Assembly: GCF_017654505.1 (NCBI RefSeq)
Contig: NC_054570.1
Location: forward strand, 4,659,488-4,723,487
Source of the DNA: Polyodon spathula
Taxonomy: Eukaryota; Chordata; Actinopteri; Acipenseriformes; Polyodontidae
Direction: 5' to 3'
DNA length: 64,000 nt
The first letter of the stretch is position 1. Every line of letters starts with the position of its first letter. Positions 16,376-29,608 of the stretch are shown here, piece after piece. A model generated the notes under the pieces. It was not told where the DNA came from and ran no database searches. It saw nothing but the letters and a program-made list of their open reading frames with translations. The translations under genes and the position numbers were made by a program.

Positions 16376-18398
16376 GTAAAAGGATCACTGTTGTTAATAA
16401 ACCCCCTCACAAGACAAGGCCCCGACCAACAGGATCACTGTTGTTAATAAACTCACTAGGCATAGTGTAACAGGATCACTGTTTTAATACACACTGTTCG
16501 ACTATTGGTAAAAGCATATCTGTGTTACTAAACTCACCAGGCACAATGTAACAAGATCACTATGCTAATTAACTCACCAGGCACATTATAACAGGATCGC
16601 TATGTTATTAAACTCACCAGACACAATATAACAGAATCACTATGTTCATAAACTCACCAGACAGTGTGTGTAACGGACACTGTGTTATAAACTCAGACAC
16701 AGTTGATGAAACAGTATCACTGCGTTAATACACTCAACAGAACGTGCAACAGGATCACTGTGTAATAACACTCACCAGACCACAGTGTTGTACACATCAC
16801 CACTGTTAATATAACCTCACGGACACAGTGTTACAGGCATCACGGGTTAATAAACTCACCAGACATGTGTAACAAGATCCTGTGGTATAAAACTCACAGG
16901 CAGAGTGTTGTATTCAGGAGGGATCATTGTGTTAATAAACTCACCGTTATCACAGTTTTGTAATAACAGAACCACTGTGCTAATAAACACACCAGAAACA
17001 GTGTAACAGGATCACTATGTTAAAAAACTCACCAGACACAATATAACAGGATCACTATGTTCATAAACTCACCAGACACAGTCTAACAGGATCAATGTGT
17101 TAATAAACTCAACAGACACAGAGTAACAGGATCACTGTATTCATAAACACACCAGGACACAGTTGTGTAAAAGGAACACAGTGTTAATAAACTCACCAGA
17201 CACAGAATAACAGGATCAATATGTTAATAAACTAAACAGACAAAGTGAAACAGGATCAATGACTTAATAAACACAACAGACACAGAGTAAAAGGATCACA
17301 GTGTTAATAAACTCACCAGACGCAGTTTAACAGGATCAATGTGTTAATAAAAACAAGAGGACAGGAGACACAGTGTATCAGGATCACAGTGTTAATAAAC
17401 TCACCAGAGACACAGTGTCACATGATCACTTTGTTAATAAACTCACCAGACACAGTGTAACCGTATCACTGTGTTACTAAACTAAACAGACACAGTGTAA
17501 CAGAATCACTTTAATAAACTCACCAGGACAGTGGAACAGAACACTGTGTCATACAACGCACCGCCCCCCCGTGTCACCAGGATCCACTGTAAAACACTCA
17601 CAGACAAATGTAACAGGATATTGTTAAGAAACTCACAGACACAGGAACAGGGGAAGACTTGTAGGAAAGCACCATTAGAGTCAGTCTGTTTTGTGGCTAC
17701 AGGATTTCTATCCTGTGGTAATTAATTACTCAGAAATAGTATGTATCTACCAGGTCCGTGTCTAGTGACGACGTGTGTGTTACTATCTTCACTACTTACC
17801 CGGACCCCAGGTGTGCATCAGGATCACTGTGTTAATAAACCAACCAAACACAGTGTAACAGGATCAAAGTGTTAATAAACTCACAACACACAGAATAACA
17901 GGATCACTATGTTAATAAACTCAACAGACACATTGTAAGAGTATCACTCTGTTAATAAACTCAACAGGTGTTTGTACCGGAGCACTGGTGTAATAAACTC
18001 ACCGACCCTACGTTAGTTGTGTTTTATAACAGGGTCCCTATGTATTATGACTCAATAATCACCCATATATATAAATCCTCACCCATGTACACAGTATAAA
18101 CATAATCCACTAGGTCAATTACTTTATATATTATTGTTTTTGTGTTAATAAACTCACCAGGCACAGTGTAACAGGGTATCATTCACTGTGTTAATAAACT
18201 CACGAGACATAGTGTAACAGGATCACTGTGTAAATAAAATCAACAGACACAGTGTAACAGGATCCCTTTGTTAATAAACTCACCAGACAAAATGTTACAA
18301 GATCACTATGTTAATAACCTCACCAGACACACTATAACAGCATCACTATGACAAAAAACTCACCAGACACAGTGTAAAAGGATCACTGTGTAATAAAC
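16376..18398. repeat. Degenerate end of the 40-bp satellite array
   Basis: The same monomer continues, but nearly every copy carries substitutions and indels. Two stretches (about 17720-17815 and 18005-18140) barely resemble it. Identity falls steadily toward the sequence gap. Genuine array-edge decay is one reading. Unpolished long-read sequence at a contig end is another, since many of the differences are indels. Confidence 0.9.
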
Positions 18399-18898
18399 NN
18401 NNNNNNNNNNNNNNNNNNNNNNNNNNNNNNNNNNNNNNNNNNNNNNNNNNNNNNNNNNNNNNNNNNNNNNNNNNNNNNNNNNNNNNNNNNNNNNNNNNNN
18501 NNNNNNNNNNNNNNNNNNNNNNNNNNNNNNNNNNNNNNNNNNNNNNNNNNNNNNNNNNNNNNNNNNNNNNNNNNNNNNNNNNNNNNNNNNNNNNNNNNNN
18601 NNNNNNNNNNNNNNNNNNNNNNNNNNNNNNNNNNNNNNNNNNNNNNNNNNNNNNNNNNNNNNNNNNNNNNNNNNNNNNNNNNNNNNNNNNNNNNNNNNNN
18701 NNNNNNNNNNNNNNNNNNNNNNNNNNNNNNNNNNNNNNNNNNNNNNNNNNNNNNNNNNNNNNNNNNNNNNNNNNNNNNNNNNNNNNNNNNNNNNNNNNNN
18801 NNNNNNNNNNNNNNNNNNNNNNNNNNNNNNNNNNNNNNNNNNNNNNNNNNNNNNNNNNNNNNNNNNNNNNNNNNNNNNNNNNNNNNNNNNNNNNNNNN
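18399..18898. other. Assembly gap, exactly 500 N
   Basis: An uninterrupted run of 500 N follows the degenerate satellite directly. The round length, shared with the second gap, indicates a placeholder for a scaffold join of unknown true size. Open frames crossing it are meaningless. Confidence 0.99.
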
Positions 18899-20108
18899 TC
18901 CAAAACAGTTTTACCATATTTCAATGGGGATATTACAGAACACACTGTAGATTACTTCAGATTAAGTCTCTGTGCTGACAGAAGTATGAACATAGTTATT
19001 ACAGAAGATTGCAAATGACTGCAACTTTACATTACTGCCCAGAAGGAAGTGGAATCACTTCTTTCTCCCCGTTTCACCTAAAATGGCAGCTTGAAGCTCT
19101 CTGTTGCTTAGTAACTGAAGGAACCAGATGAAGGTTTTTAAAAAGCCTTTTGTCACTTTTAACAAAAGCCGGGGAAATTAACGTGGGACTTGTTTTGTGA
19201 ACTAATTCTTCAGCATGCAAGCAAATGTTTTGTTTGCCTTATTTCCTGTATTTTTGTCGGGCTCGTGATCATTGGAGAGATAAGTGTTCTCTTTAATTGA
19301 ATTGAATTGAATTTAATACGCAGCCTAGCACTATTTTGGGAAAACAGCTAAGACCCATGTTGCATGTACTAACTATAGTGTTTTAGTTTATTCCTCCTGC
19401 GTTTGTACCTGTTGTGTGTAAATTAAAAATATATATAAATTTCAGAAGGGGAATTCATATATTCAATTATTTATTATGTTTTGTGTATGTATGTGTGTGT
19501 GTATATATAAGTAATTGTGTGTAATAAAACTTATTTTCAAATGACACCTGCCTTAACTGAACATTATCTCAATTTTTTCTTAATGGACGTATTATAGTTT
19601 TGTTTTTAATGTATTTTTAGTCAGAACACGCATACATAATTCTAATTGACAGTCAACACCAGAAAGATAATACATTCATAAATAATGGTACATTAGTTCT
19701 AATTCAACGTGCTATATACGTGATTTAATAAAACACACATTTCATAAATAAAAATCAAAGCTATTTTAATGATAACTTAACAAACGGGACTCTTAACAAA
19801 AGAACTGAAAACATGCATGTGCTTAAATAATAAATTCGTGAGGCACGAGGCTCCAAATAATCAGTTAATGCATGAGGCTCACAAAAAATTAAATTCACAG
19901 TGATCAATAATTGATGAATAGGAGAATGGTTGCGTCTCTAGTAAAGCATATTATTCAAATTGTGTGTTTTGAAAGTGAAACGAGGCATTACTCTTTCTTT
20001 AAAAGGGGCAGTCTCTTGAAACATGGAAAACCAACAATAATGTGCCCTTTGGTGCCATTAAAATTATATATAGTTTTGTTAGTAGTAATATAGTTTTGTA
20101 GCATTGTT

Positions 20109-20180
20109 TAATATATATATATATATATATTTAATCTATATATATTATAATTATATATATTATATATATATATATATATA
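20109..20180. repeat. AT-dinucleotide microsatellite
   Basis: Two neighbouring (AT)n tracts separated by imperfect AT-rich sequence. Confidence 0.85.
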
Positions 20181-21087
20181 GTCTTTTTATATTTGTATAA
20201 TATGGATTCCATTATATTCATCTATAAATAGGGTATAAAAATTTATGGAGACATAACTAAACAAATCTTTATTGTATTTGTTTGACAGTAAAGTACTGTA
20301 AAATGTCATATTTGGTTTTGCAAAAATACTGTGGTTTATAACAAGCAACTCAGAATATTAATTTAAGGAACCAAACGCTAAATTATTTCTTACTAGCTAC
20401 AACATCAAAAGCCTGTTTTTTTTTTTCCCAATCACAAAACAAATGTGAAAGTTGCTCCCAAGTGACCAGTCACAAAACACCAAGGGCTGTTTTAAGGATT
20501 GTTTTTAAGGAGTTTTGTGACAAATGTTTATAAAAAATGTTTCATAAACTGCAAACTTAATCAAAAGAGGCTTTAATAAAACGTTATCAAAATATTCCTT
20601 AATACTATGCTTATAGTTTTGTGAATATGACCCAATAGCACAACCAATCCTATCACTGGACCCCTTAGCTTATCTTTAAAATCCGTTGGTTCTTTCCATG
20701 TGTTTTACACTTCAATATTGAAAATGAAAATAAATAAAAGTTGCTTCTTCTTCCTCTGCTATAGGTCACTTTCACTCCAATGGTCAAGCTGCAATGGCAG
20801 GGGACTGGATACAGGAAACATTTCTCCAGATTGAAGTACAAAAAGGGAGACATTTCCAATTCTACTAATGCTAATAAGAGGAAAGAACATTGATTTAAAT
20901 GTAAATGTTAATGATAATTGACAATGCAGTCTGTGTTACAATTAACACAAGCAGCTTGAACCAGGGCAAACTAAAAAAAAAAAAAAAAAATGTACCAAAA
21001 ACAAACGTCGAACCTGTCGACTACCTTTTTTAGATCTTAAAGGCAAACAACTATCCTGTTCCAGATCAATTACAAAATTGGATAGCG

Positions 21088-21136
21088 TTATTATTATTAT
21101 TGTTATTATTAGATTATTATTATTATTATTATTATA
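21088..21136. repeat. ATT trinucleotide microsatellite
   Basis: Runs of tta/att triplets with a few interruptions. Confidence 0.85.
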
Positions 21137-23597
21137 AAGTTTTGAAATAGCTGCATTTTTACATATTTTATTTTTTTTTATATTGTAGACCTGTCTCTAA
21201 ATATCACTGCATATACACGGTTTATTTTTTTAGCCCTGTTATATGTAAAATGATTGAATATTTAAAATATTATCTCTCAAAGACAATGATTAGGATTCTG
21301 AAATTCTGTATTAAGTAAATGCCTGTTTGTGTTTACATGAAATATAAAACAAGTGTGCAAAACCCCTCCCTTATCCGAGCATTAGGTTCAAATTTCTGTA
21401 ATAATTTCTGTATATTTCTTTGATGGTTTGTATGAGATCCTTGGTATTCCCACTTTGTGTTTGTTTTCTGCAAGCTGCAGATGTTTTATTTGAAATATTC
21501 ATATTCTAGTAAATACTCACTTTGCATTTTGCCAGTAGTAAAAATGAACCAGCTATAAAAAAAGGTGTTTATTTATCACAAGTATCCCAAATGCATATCT
21601 CAGTTCTCTCTCCAAAAACACCCCTTTTGAAAACAAAGCTGAAAATGTCCTTAATCTTCCACACAAACTGTACTTTCCAATGCACCCATATAAAAAGAAT
21701 ACTATATAATTCCATAACACTATAATTTACTATATACTAGAACTCCTTGTAGTATAATACAGTCCATTTGTAGTATTAAATACTGTATGCATGGGCATTA
21801 TCACACTTAACATTGTGTTTACAGCCTATATACAGTAAGTAATACTGAACACATGTTGATAACATAAAGCCATGCTTATCTTTATTTGATCTGCAGTGTG
21901 CAGAATTAACATTTACCCTTGATCCTACTTACCTAGCTCTGCAGAGCAGCTGCTATCCCATAGGTAGTAGTGGAGGATTACACTCCAGGAGAGGAAATAT
22001 AATGCCATTCTGCCTTCAACTGTTGCAACGGTACGTTCAACTGAAACCCCAAAGAGACAGACTGCCATACCACGCTGCAATCTCATTCGATTGGAAGACT
22101 CAGTAGCTGCACAAAACAGTATAGCCAACAGGTATTGCACAGATAACACACACACACACACACACAAACACTGCTAGTGCTCTCCTACTTATTATGGAAT
22201 TATGTAAAATGAATTCATTATATTATGCTTCATATTATTACAAAGGGTAAGGTGTATTTCATTTCTTCTACATGTTTATTTTATTGCATATTTATATTGC
22301 AATTGGAAAAGTTACAGAAATTCTATATTCTACAATCCTAAAGCATTTTTCATTTTGGTGATTGTTTACTGCACTAGGCATATTTTAACCTTTTGCAAAC
22401 CATTTTAACGAGAAACCATCCTGTTTGACTGTTCAGTTTGTTTGTATTCTCTCTGGGACGTTTCGGCTCCAATCGCACAAGCTACTTTTCTCTTTGAAGC
22501 TACTCTGTCACTCGATCCCCTAAATCTTATATTACTCTCAGAAACTGTGTGTTTCTCATTATTGTATACTGTAGAGGGTTATACAGCACAACTCAGAGTT
22601 GCCAAGGTGTTCCTATAATGACTGATTCATTTGGTCAATGGAATTGCCGACATGTATTCTGCAATATAAAAAAGCTACTCCCTGTTGCAAGTCAGTTTCA
22701 GTCTTCACAGGGATTGAACATGCATTTGTGTTTTACCACTCAAATACTGTGTATATACATGAAGATGCTGTTATTAAAATATGTGAGGAATATTGAATTA
22801 TTCTAAACAGGAGCGCTAAATAAACAGCCATCTTAACCATTTGAATACAGACCCCTGTGACTCTACACACTTTTTAAAGCCAGTTACTATTAAAGATTAA
22901 ATAAAAATATTCTAACCACTATAACACAGTATTATCAATTAAATGTATCTTAGAAACATGGTGGAACAAATGATAACAGTTGCTATATCCAGTTTCTAAA
23001 AGGCATAGAAAAAGATAAATCACAGAGAAGTTGTGTTCTTTGTAATGGTAATGCAGAGGCAGAAGCATATTTAGATTCTTAATTGTGTACATGTCATTAC
23101 GTTTAGCCTGTCACGGTGTACGAGATAATTATTGAACAAGTTTATGTAATATAGTGCTGTCTGGATAAAGGGTTTTGTATGCTATTCAGGTCTGGATAGT
23201 ATCATACATTTACAAAATAATCATTATAAAATGTAGAGCAGCACAGCAAATTTCCACCTCTAGGGGGCTCTGTGTTAATTCAGATATCACACACATTTCA
23301 ATAATATTATATGTCTTACCTGTAAAATATCCTGGTATGTGTGTTCTGAATGAGTCTCTGTTGTTTGTTTATGTTGTTGTTTGTTTATGTTTAGATCATT
23401 ATTTGTCATGCTTAGTTACAATAAAAAGAATGGCACGTCACTTCCCCACAATCAGACTCAGATCGTTATGCTTTGAAAATGTAATTGTGAAGGCAGTAAA
23501 TGGCAATCACGTGGTTTCAGTGCATGTTTAATGTCTATTATTTAGGGAGTGTGGATAAGCAATGTGTGCGAAGCTGCATCTTCATTAATTCTTTTTA

Positions 23598-23712
23598 TTA
23601 TTTAGTCATTTAGCAGATGTTTTTATCCAAAGCGACTTACAGAGACTTGGGGGTGAACCATGTATCACCACAAACCCCTTTCTTTAATCACTGGACCACA
23701 AAGCCATTTACT
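23598..23712 (-). mobile_element. tRNA-derived SINE relic
   Basis: On the minus strand the 3' part reads taagtcgctttggataaaa and then catctgctaaatgac, followed by an A/T-rich tail. This is the core tail shared by many fish tRNA SINEs (the HE1/V-SINE-type ending). The upstream part (gtggtccagtgattaaag) looks like a decayed tRNA-like head with an A-box region. The assignment is by tail motif. The exact family is unknown. Confidence 0.7.
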
Positions 23713-24309
23713 CTTCTTAAAATCCAAGACGGTGACAGTCTTGAGTCATCACCAATTTATGTAACAACCAACTGTGATGTACTCATTTACCAACTCGTTA
23801 CAACATTTTACATAATCTGATTGAAACCACTGTATCCTAATTTAAATAGTGAATAGAAATCGAGTTTGAGGGAAGATGTGATTTATATGATAACACTAAA
23901 TAACCACTTAAATCAATGAATCATCAGCCAGGAGTCTATGGGCTGGGTGGGCGTAATTTATTACAAAACCCATTATTGACAGATTAATCCAAAGTGCCTG
24001 TAGGCGCTGTTGTTTTGTTATCGTCAATCAGATTCAGGTTTATTCAAAAATATTGATAAAGTGTCTCAAGCAGCAATTCAGCATTCAAAATGACAGTATT
24101 TAGCATAATAAATATTGTAGATTGCAACTGCAGATTGAAGCATAGCGCTGTAATTTAATTTTATTAGCTAGATATATATGATATTGAATGATGATTTCGC
24201 AAAAGTATTAAGGAGGGCTAGTGTGGATATTATTTATACTTAAAGAACAAGGCTTGGCAATTCCATTAAGGAGGCGTGTGGTGGCAATAGGTTTGCTCGA
24301 AATCTTATC

Positions 24310-24492
24310 AGAAGTCACTTACATATAAGTCACAAGTCACTTAACCTCTTTGTGCTCTGTCTTTCAGGTGAGACGTTTTTGTAAGTGACTCTGCAGCTGA
24401 TGCATAGTTCACACACCCTAGTCTCTGTATCTTGTAAAGCGCTTTGTGATGGTGGTCCACTATGAAAGGCGCTATATAAAGATTGTTATACA
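24310..24492 (+). mobile_element. Dispersed SINE-like repeat, copy 1
   Basis: It contains the blocks agtcacttaacctc, tgctctgtctttc, gtgagacg, taagtgactctgcagctgat and gcgctttgtgatggtggtcc, and ends in aggcgctatataaa. The same ordered blocks recur at 33757-33945 and, inverted, at 40566-40754. I read it as a short interspersed element with a LINE-type 3' tail. No target-site duplication was confirmed. Confidence 0.7.
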
Positions 24493-25329
24493 TGGCAATT
24501 CCTATTGCTGTTACTCAAATGCTGTTTTTAGGTACTCTTAACGTTCAGGAGCTGCTCCTTAGTTCTAGTTGACTGCCGCAGACATTTATTACATAGGCTA
24601 GATCAGTCTCTTTATAGAAATATGCTCCATCTAGTGATCTGTTACACAGAAGTATTTTGGTTTGTTTGTCTGGCAATACACTGCTGTGTACTAGAGGACC
24701 CTGGCCATTTGTCCAGTCATCAGTATTAGAAAGTTCTGGGAAGAAGTAGAACTCGCCCTGTATGATGACTTTGTTATGTAATCTTTAGTACAGGTCAGTA
24801 CACAAGACAGTCATCGAGAAATTCAAGTCAATCGTCAGGATAGGACATCAGCATCCAGAAAAGGGACCACGCTGTAGAAGAGGACTCTATACATCTGGGA
24901 AGGACTGGGGATCGCAAGGTCTTAATAAGTGCATGTTCAACTATTTTATTTCGAAGACTTGTCTGACTGTTTCCTGAAAATCACCTCCAATCCTTGCAAA
25001 AAGACATGTGCTGTATATGAGATGTCTCAGTAGAGGACCATCTCTCTTCCTGCACAGCCTGTCTTATACCAGCCATCCAGCAGCACTGAGGTCCTGTGTA
25101 CTTTCTTTGAAATACTTAGAGGAGGATATATATCTACAATGCCTCCAAAAAGATTGGGTCAGTGAAATGAACGTAGATATCTTAGCATTCATTTTATAAA
25201 ACTAATTTTATCCTAAAAATTGGGATTCTGCTATGGCCAATGCCAGTAGTAAGTAATGACATGACAGTCAACATTGCAAAAGACCAACACTGGTCTAGTC
25301 ACTGTTCTGTAAAAGGTATAGAAAAAAAG
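24493..25329. other. Unrecognised non-coding stretch before the palindrome
   Basis: I see no gene, RNA or transposon here. It is the unique sequence flanking the outer end of the left palindrome arm. It does not match the sequence on the far side of the right arm's gap. Confidence 0.6.
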
Positions 25330-26755
25330 AACCATACTAGGCCCTTAGATCTTCCACTGCAACAACTGTACTGTTTGATAAAGGACCCTTTTATAAACTT
25401 AACAACAGAGCTGAAGTAGCGGCGGTTCTGAAGGGAACTGTGTAGTGAAGCTTCATTCAGTAAATGGCTCTGTGAATTGAGGCATCCCTATATAAAATCA
25501 TTGCATATGGAACACCCAATGAGTCCTGACAGAATACACATGGACGGAACTTGAGTGGAAACTAAAGCAAACAGCCTACCAGGATAGAATAGCTCTATTG
25601 TTGGCGGAAAGGGAAAATGTGTCCGAGCATGTTATTCATTATCTTAGAGAATTATATCTGCTTATGTCTGTGTAAAACGTTAATGCAATGGGACATTCTG
25701 AATCTTGTAAATGAATGGTGATATAAATAACTGCAGTGGATAACCAGGATAAGAGGCCAGTACAAATGGAAATGATGCATTCAATTTCTTTTTTCTGTCA
25801 ATTGTATATGTCTAATACAGTAATGCTTTTATTTTATTCTCATTGTTCCCTAACTTTTCATAAATTAGGTTTTAATTAAATGTATGATGTATTACAATGC
25901 TAACCCATGTTACCATGATAATTGAGCACAGAAACATGTATACCAGTTAATAACATTTTCTTTTTTTTTTTTTTTTTTTTTTTAAATCCCAAAGTTAAGT
26001 CAGTACTTAATCTGATGTATTAACACAATTATTTCAAATTTCGTTCACGCACATAAATATATTTTAAAACTCCCCTTTAAAATCAAATCCTTAACCAGGT
26101 TTATAGTACATAAATGCATTCAAAAATATCAATGAATGTTATAATGCTCAAAATAAAGTTATACCCCTCTACCCACTTGTGGGGAAATGAGTGGCTCTTA
26201 TTGTAAGTTCTGTGTTTAGACATCTTTTAAAAATACGTTAGCTGTCTAGTATTCTATTACCACTGTTTTTGAAACACAAAAATAATTGAAAACAACTTAT
26301 ATTTTCCATTTACAACATTTTGCCATGCGGATATTTTTTATTTTACCACCATTGACTGGGTACGTGTATTTATTTGCAAATTAAGTACTTTTAAAAACAC
26401 AATTGGTCTTATTCAATTACACAATTCCTCACTGAAATCAACCTTTCTTTACAGGATATCCTTTATTCTCTCGTCATGCATTTGACCATAATAATAATAA
26501 TAATAATACTTTTTTGTTATTATTTTGAAGTTATCCTTGTACTTTTTAAGTACAATAAACTTAATATAATTAAAATGAGTCACATAATAACAGTTCATTT
26601 AATAATTTACCTCCAGGTTTGTAAGAAGCGATACAATAACTATATACTAGTTTTTAGCTGGATCGTGTAATAAGTTTACTAAATAAGTTTATAAACCCTC
26701 ACTACTTTGGTTGAACATTTATTAAGTCATTCGATAATTTTATAAATATATCTTA

Positions 26756-26789
26756 GATATATATATATATAGATAGATATCTATATATA

Positions 26790-26831
<42 letters not shown>
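26756..26831. repeat. AT-rich microsatellite followed by poly-T (left arm)
   Basis: Imperfect TA/GATA repeats followed by a T run. The mirror position in the right arm (about 47619-47655) has a much shorter TA tract and an A run, so this is one of the length-variable points between the arms. Confidence 0.85.
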
Positions 26832-28044
26832 GTTGTTTTAAAACTAAAGTATGTGTGTTTTGGCGTGTTAAGAGTGCCAGGGTATGGATGCAACTGCACA
26901 TTTTATCACCTCTCCCTTCCCCATCGACTCTTTGTGACAGCTCGTCATGCAATAATGAAGAAAGCTGGTGGTTGAGTGGGTATAGCAAGCTTGGCTAACA
27001 ACGCTGCAAATCAGCATTGGCAAGCAAGTACAATGCGTTGCTGGAACCACCCACTCACACTTTTAAATAAGGCTGGAATTTATTTTTAAAATGCAATCAT
27101 TTCTAAAGTACAGTACATTTCAGTTCTAAAGTAGAGTACTTTTTTTTTTTTTTGTATTGCACGATTACCAATTCCATGCTCATATACTAAATTATATAAC
27201 CATTTGTATTAAAACTGCTCTACTGGTAAGATTATGCTAAACTGTAGGTTAATTAAAAAAAAAGTAGGCCAATATTTCAATTGTATATAAAACATTCCAA
27301 AACCTATATAAAACAAAACTAATCTTCCCCATCTTTTCTATAAACCTTTACTGTGGTATAGTAAAGCAAAAATATTAGATTAGGCACAGCATAATACACA
27401 TGTATGACTCTGCTGATGTCATACAGCTGGGTTAGAAATATACAAAAGAAATGCATATGGGGCAGGTCCTACACTGTCAGCTAGGAATGTGCAGCTTTCT
27501 GCAGCGTGTTTGAACTGTCCAGGAAAGCACACACTCAGGATCCATCTATTGCTCCTTAGGGATTTTGTTGCAGTGTTCTCTGCTTTGTGTTTAACAGAAA
27601 AGCTGATAATCTTCGTTGGAAACTGAAGGGAACTTTATTGGAACCTTTGTGAGATGCTTCTCCTGTGGGCTACTGGGATTACATTTTAATTATGGCATCA
27701 TTACTGTTATTGAGACTTTAAAGAAGATGCAAATAAAAAGCACTGTTATAATAGCAATACAGGCAATATAATTCCCACCAATTAATTGACAGAAATTGTT
27801 CTATTCTGATCTTAGCACTTTTGATAGCAATGTTACCAGCAGTACTGCCCAGTACCGAACCATCCTGTCACTATCATGAAAAATCAGAGCTATAGAGGAG
27901 CGTCTGATCTGCTGTGATGCATCTGCGTGAACGGGGATTCAGCCCTGTGTCCACCAACAACGGTGGCTAATCAAATATTATGCTGGAATTTACAACAGTT
28001 TCATTAAAATTCTGCAGGCTGATGCTTTAGGGCAAGCCGAATTA

Positions 28045-28133
28045 TCATTTAGAGATATATCTAAATGCATTTAGAGATATCTCTAAATCATTTAGAGAGA
28101 TATCCCCAAATCATTTGCAGATATCTGTAAATA
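28045..28133. repeat. Tandem self-palindromic repeat (left arm)
   Basis: Four to five units of about 22 bp, each close to the perfect palindrome atttagagatatctctaaat, placed head to tail. Each unit could fold alone or pair with its neighbour. The mirror copy at 46358-46443 is visibly more diverged than surrounding arm sequence. Confidence 0.8.
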
Positions 28134-29217
28134 AACTCTTTTGAAACCATCTTAATTTAATTTTGTGATATCAAAAAACACTAAAAACGGCCATCAATAG
28201 AGTGTATGGCCATCATGTACAACCAAGATGGCAGTGATTCTACGGGATTTGTTAGCCTCGACATAGTTAAAGGATACAATCAAAAAAATAAACCATGCAT
28301 GCTAGTGTCCTGTTCTATGGCAGGATTGAATCAAACACAGTATACATGTGTTTTTGACTCATGTCATGTCTGGATTTCTTATTGAATAGTGCCATAGAAT
28401 CCAAGTCATAAGTGCAACGATATTTTTTTTTTTTTTAATTAAATCTGCGCTAAGCCAGCATAGCCAACTCCTCATTAACTCCCTGTTTGAAAGGTAGAAG
28501 GTGTTTGGGTCAGCATTTGATGTACCCACAGCGCTATGAGGTTAAAATGTTCAAAATTCAGCCGACTGCAGACAGTGCTACTGTCCCTCTTTGTTCATGA
28601 ACAGTGATGATTAGTTCAGGTTTTGCTGTACATATTAATTATACATTTAGCGTTGGATGTTCCTACTGTATATATTACTTGCACGACATTCCTCCATTTA
28701 ATTACTTTGGAATCAATGCAGCGACAGATGATCACAAGTCAAATGAGCTCAGTTATTTAATTTGCAATTAGGGTTAATAAAAGAGTTGATGCATAAGGAC
28801 TGAATAGCTGTGCCTACTCATGACCCCATTCAAAGAAATAAAGGTCTCCCACCCTGCCACTTGTGATCACAAGAGCATAACAAGTAAACCGAATCTCTGG
28901 GGATTGTTAAAAATGACTCATTCTTCTTCAGTTGTATGAATTGAAGAGCTCAGCAATTCTGTAGACAGTGCATGTTAAATATTTGCATTCCCAAAAGCTC
29001 AGCTTTGCAAAAAGAAAACCCAAGACAATCAGAATCTTCATTTCATTAAAGATCACAAGCATACCCAATGCAGACGGTAATCCAGACAACTTTGAAAAAT
29101 ATATAGAATGTAGAAATGATCAAAACAGGCCAAGTTTGTGATGTGCAAAGACAAGAATTGTCTGTTTACTTAGGAAAAGTCTCTGTAGAGAAATGTTTGC
29201 TTGTTAATTTGTAAGTA

Positions 29218-29608
29218 CAGCTATGGCCAAAGGTTTTGCATCACTTAGAATTTTAGGATTGAGACATAGTTTAGATAGATAGATAGATTGATTCACATAC
29301 ACAGTATATATATTTAAACATAATTTAGATATTTTATTAAACACTGTGTAATCAAAGAAGCTACAATATGATATCTCAAAAGTAGTACAGCATTTCATTT
29401 AGATTTCAAACGACAAAGTGTCCCTCCCCCAAATACACAAGTTAATTTTCAAATTTTTGACAGCTTTACATTAAATATATGAAAAATTATAAAGCAGTAT
29501 GCAATTCAATATGATAACGTAACAACATTATCCAACAGGTTTCATTCAACTTCATGAAGCAAAATGAGTTAATTCTATAGGGTGATGCAAAACTTTTGGC
29601 CATAGCTG
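29218..29608. mobile_element. Tc1/mariner-like MITE (left arm)
   Basis: A 391-bp element bounded by 27-bp terminal inverted repeats with one mismatch. They start cagctatggccaaa and are flanked on both sides by TA, the duplication expected for Tc1/mariner insertion. There is no transposase coding, so it is non-autonomous. It was inserted before the arms duplicated, because the mirror copy sits at 44903-45269. Confidence 0.85.

Larger units (their letters stand above)
18899..23597. other. AT-rich non-coding stretch
   Basis: No gene is recognised. It contains simple sequence only: a short gaatt repeat near 19300, AT tracts at 20109-20180, poly-A near 20971, ATT repeats at about 21088-21136, and a short CA tract near 22146. 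Open frames here are below 120 codons and lack any family motif. Confidence 0.7.

Noticed and set aside
733..18398. CRISPR-like array
   Set aside because: Units are contiguous with no unique spacers and the setting is vertebrate. It is a tandem satellite.
18346..18945. Frames of about 190-200 codons on the minus strand across the N run
   Set aside because: They consist of unknown residues from the 500-N gap. Only a few real codons lie at each end.
29204..29608. Possible Tc1 transposase gene
   Set aside because: The element is only 391 bp and contains no transposase motif, so it is a MITE.
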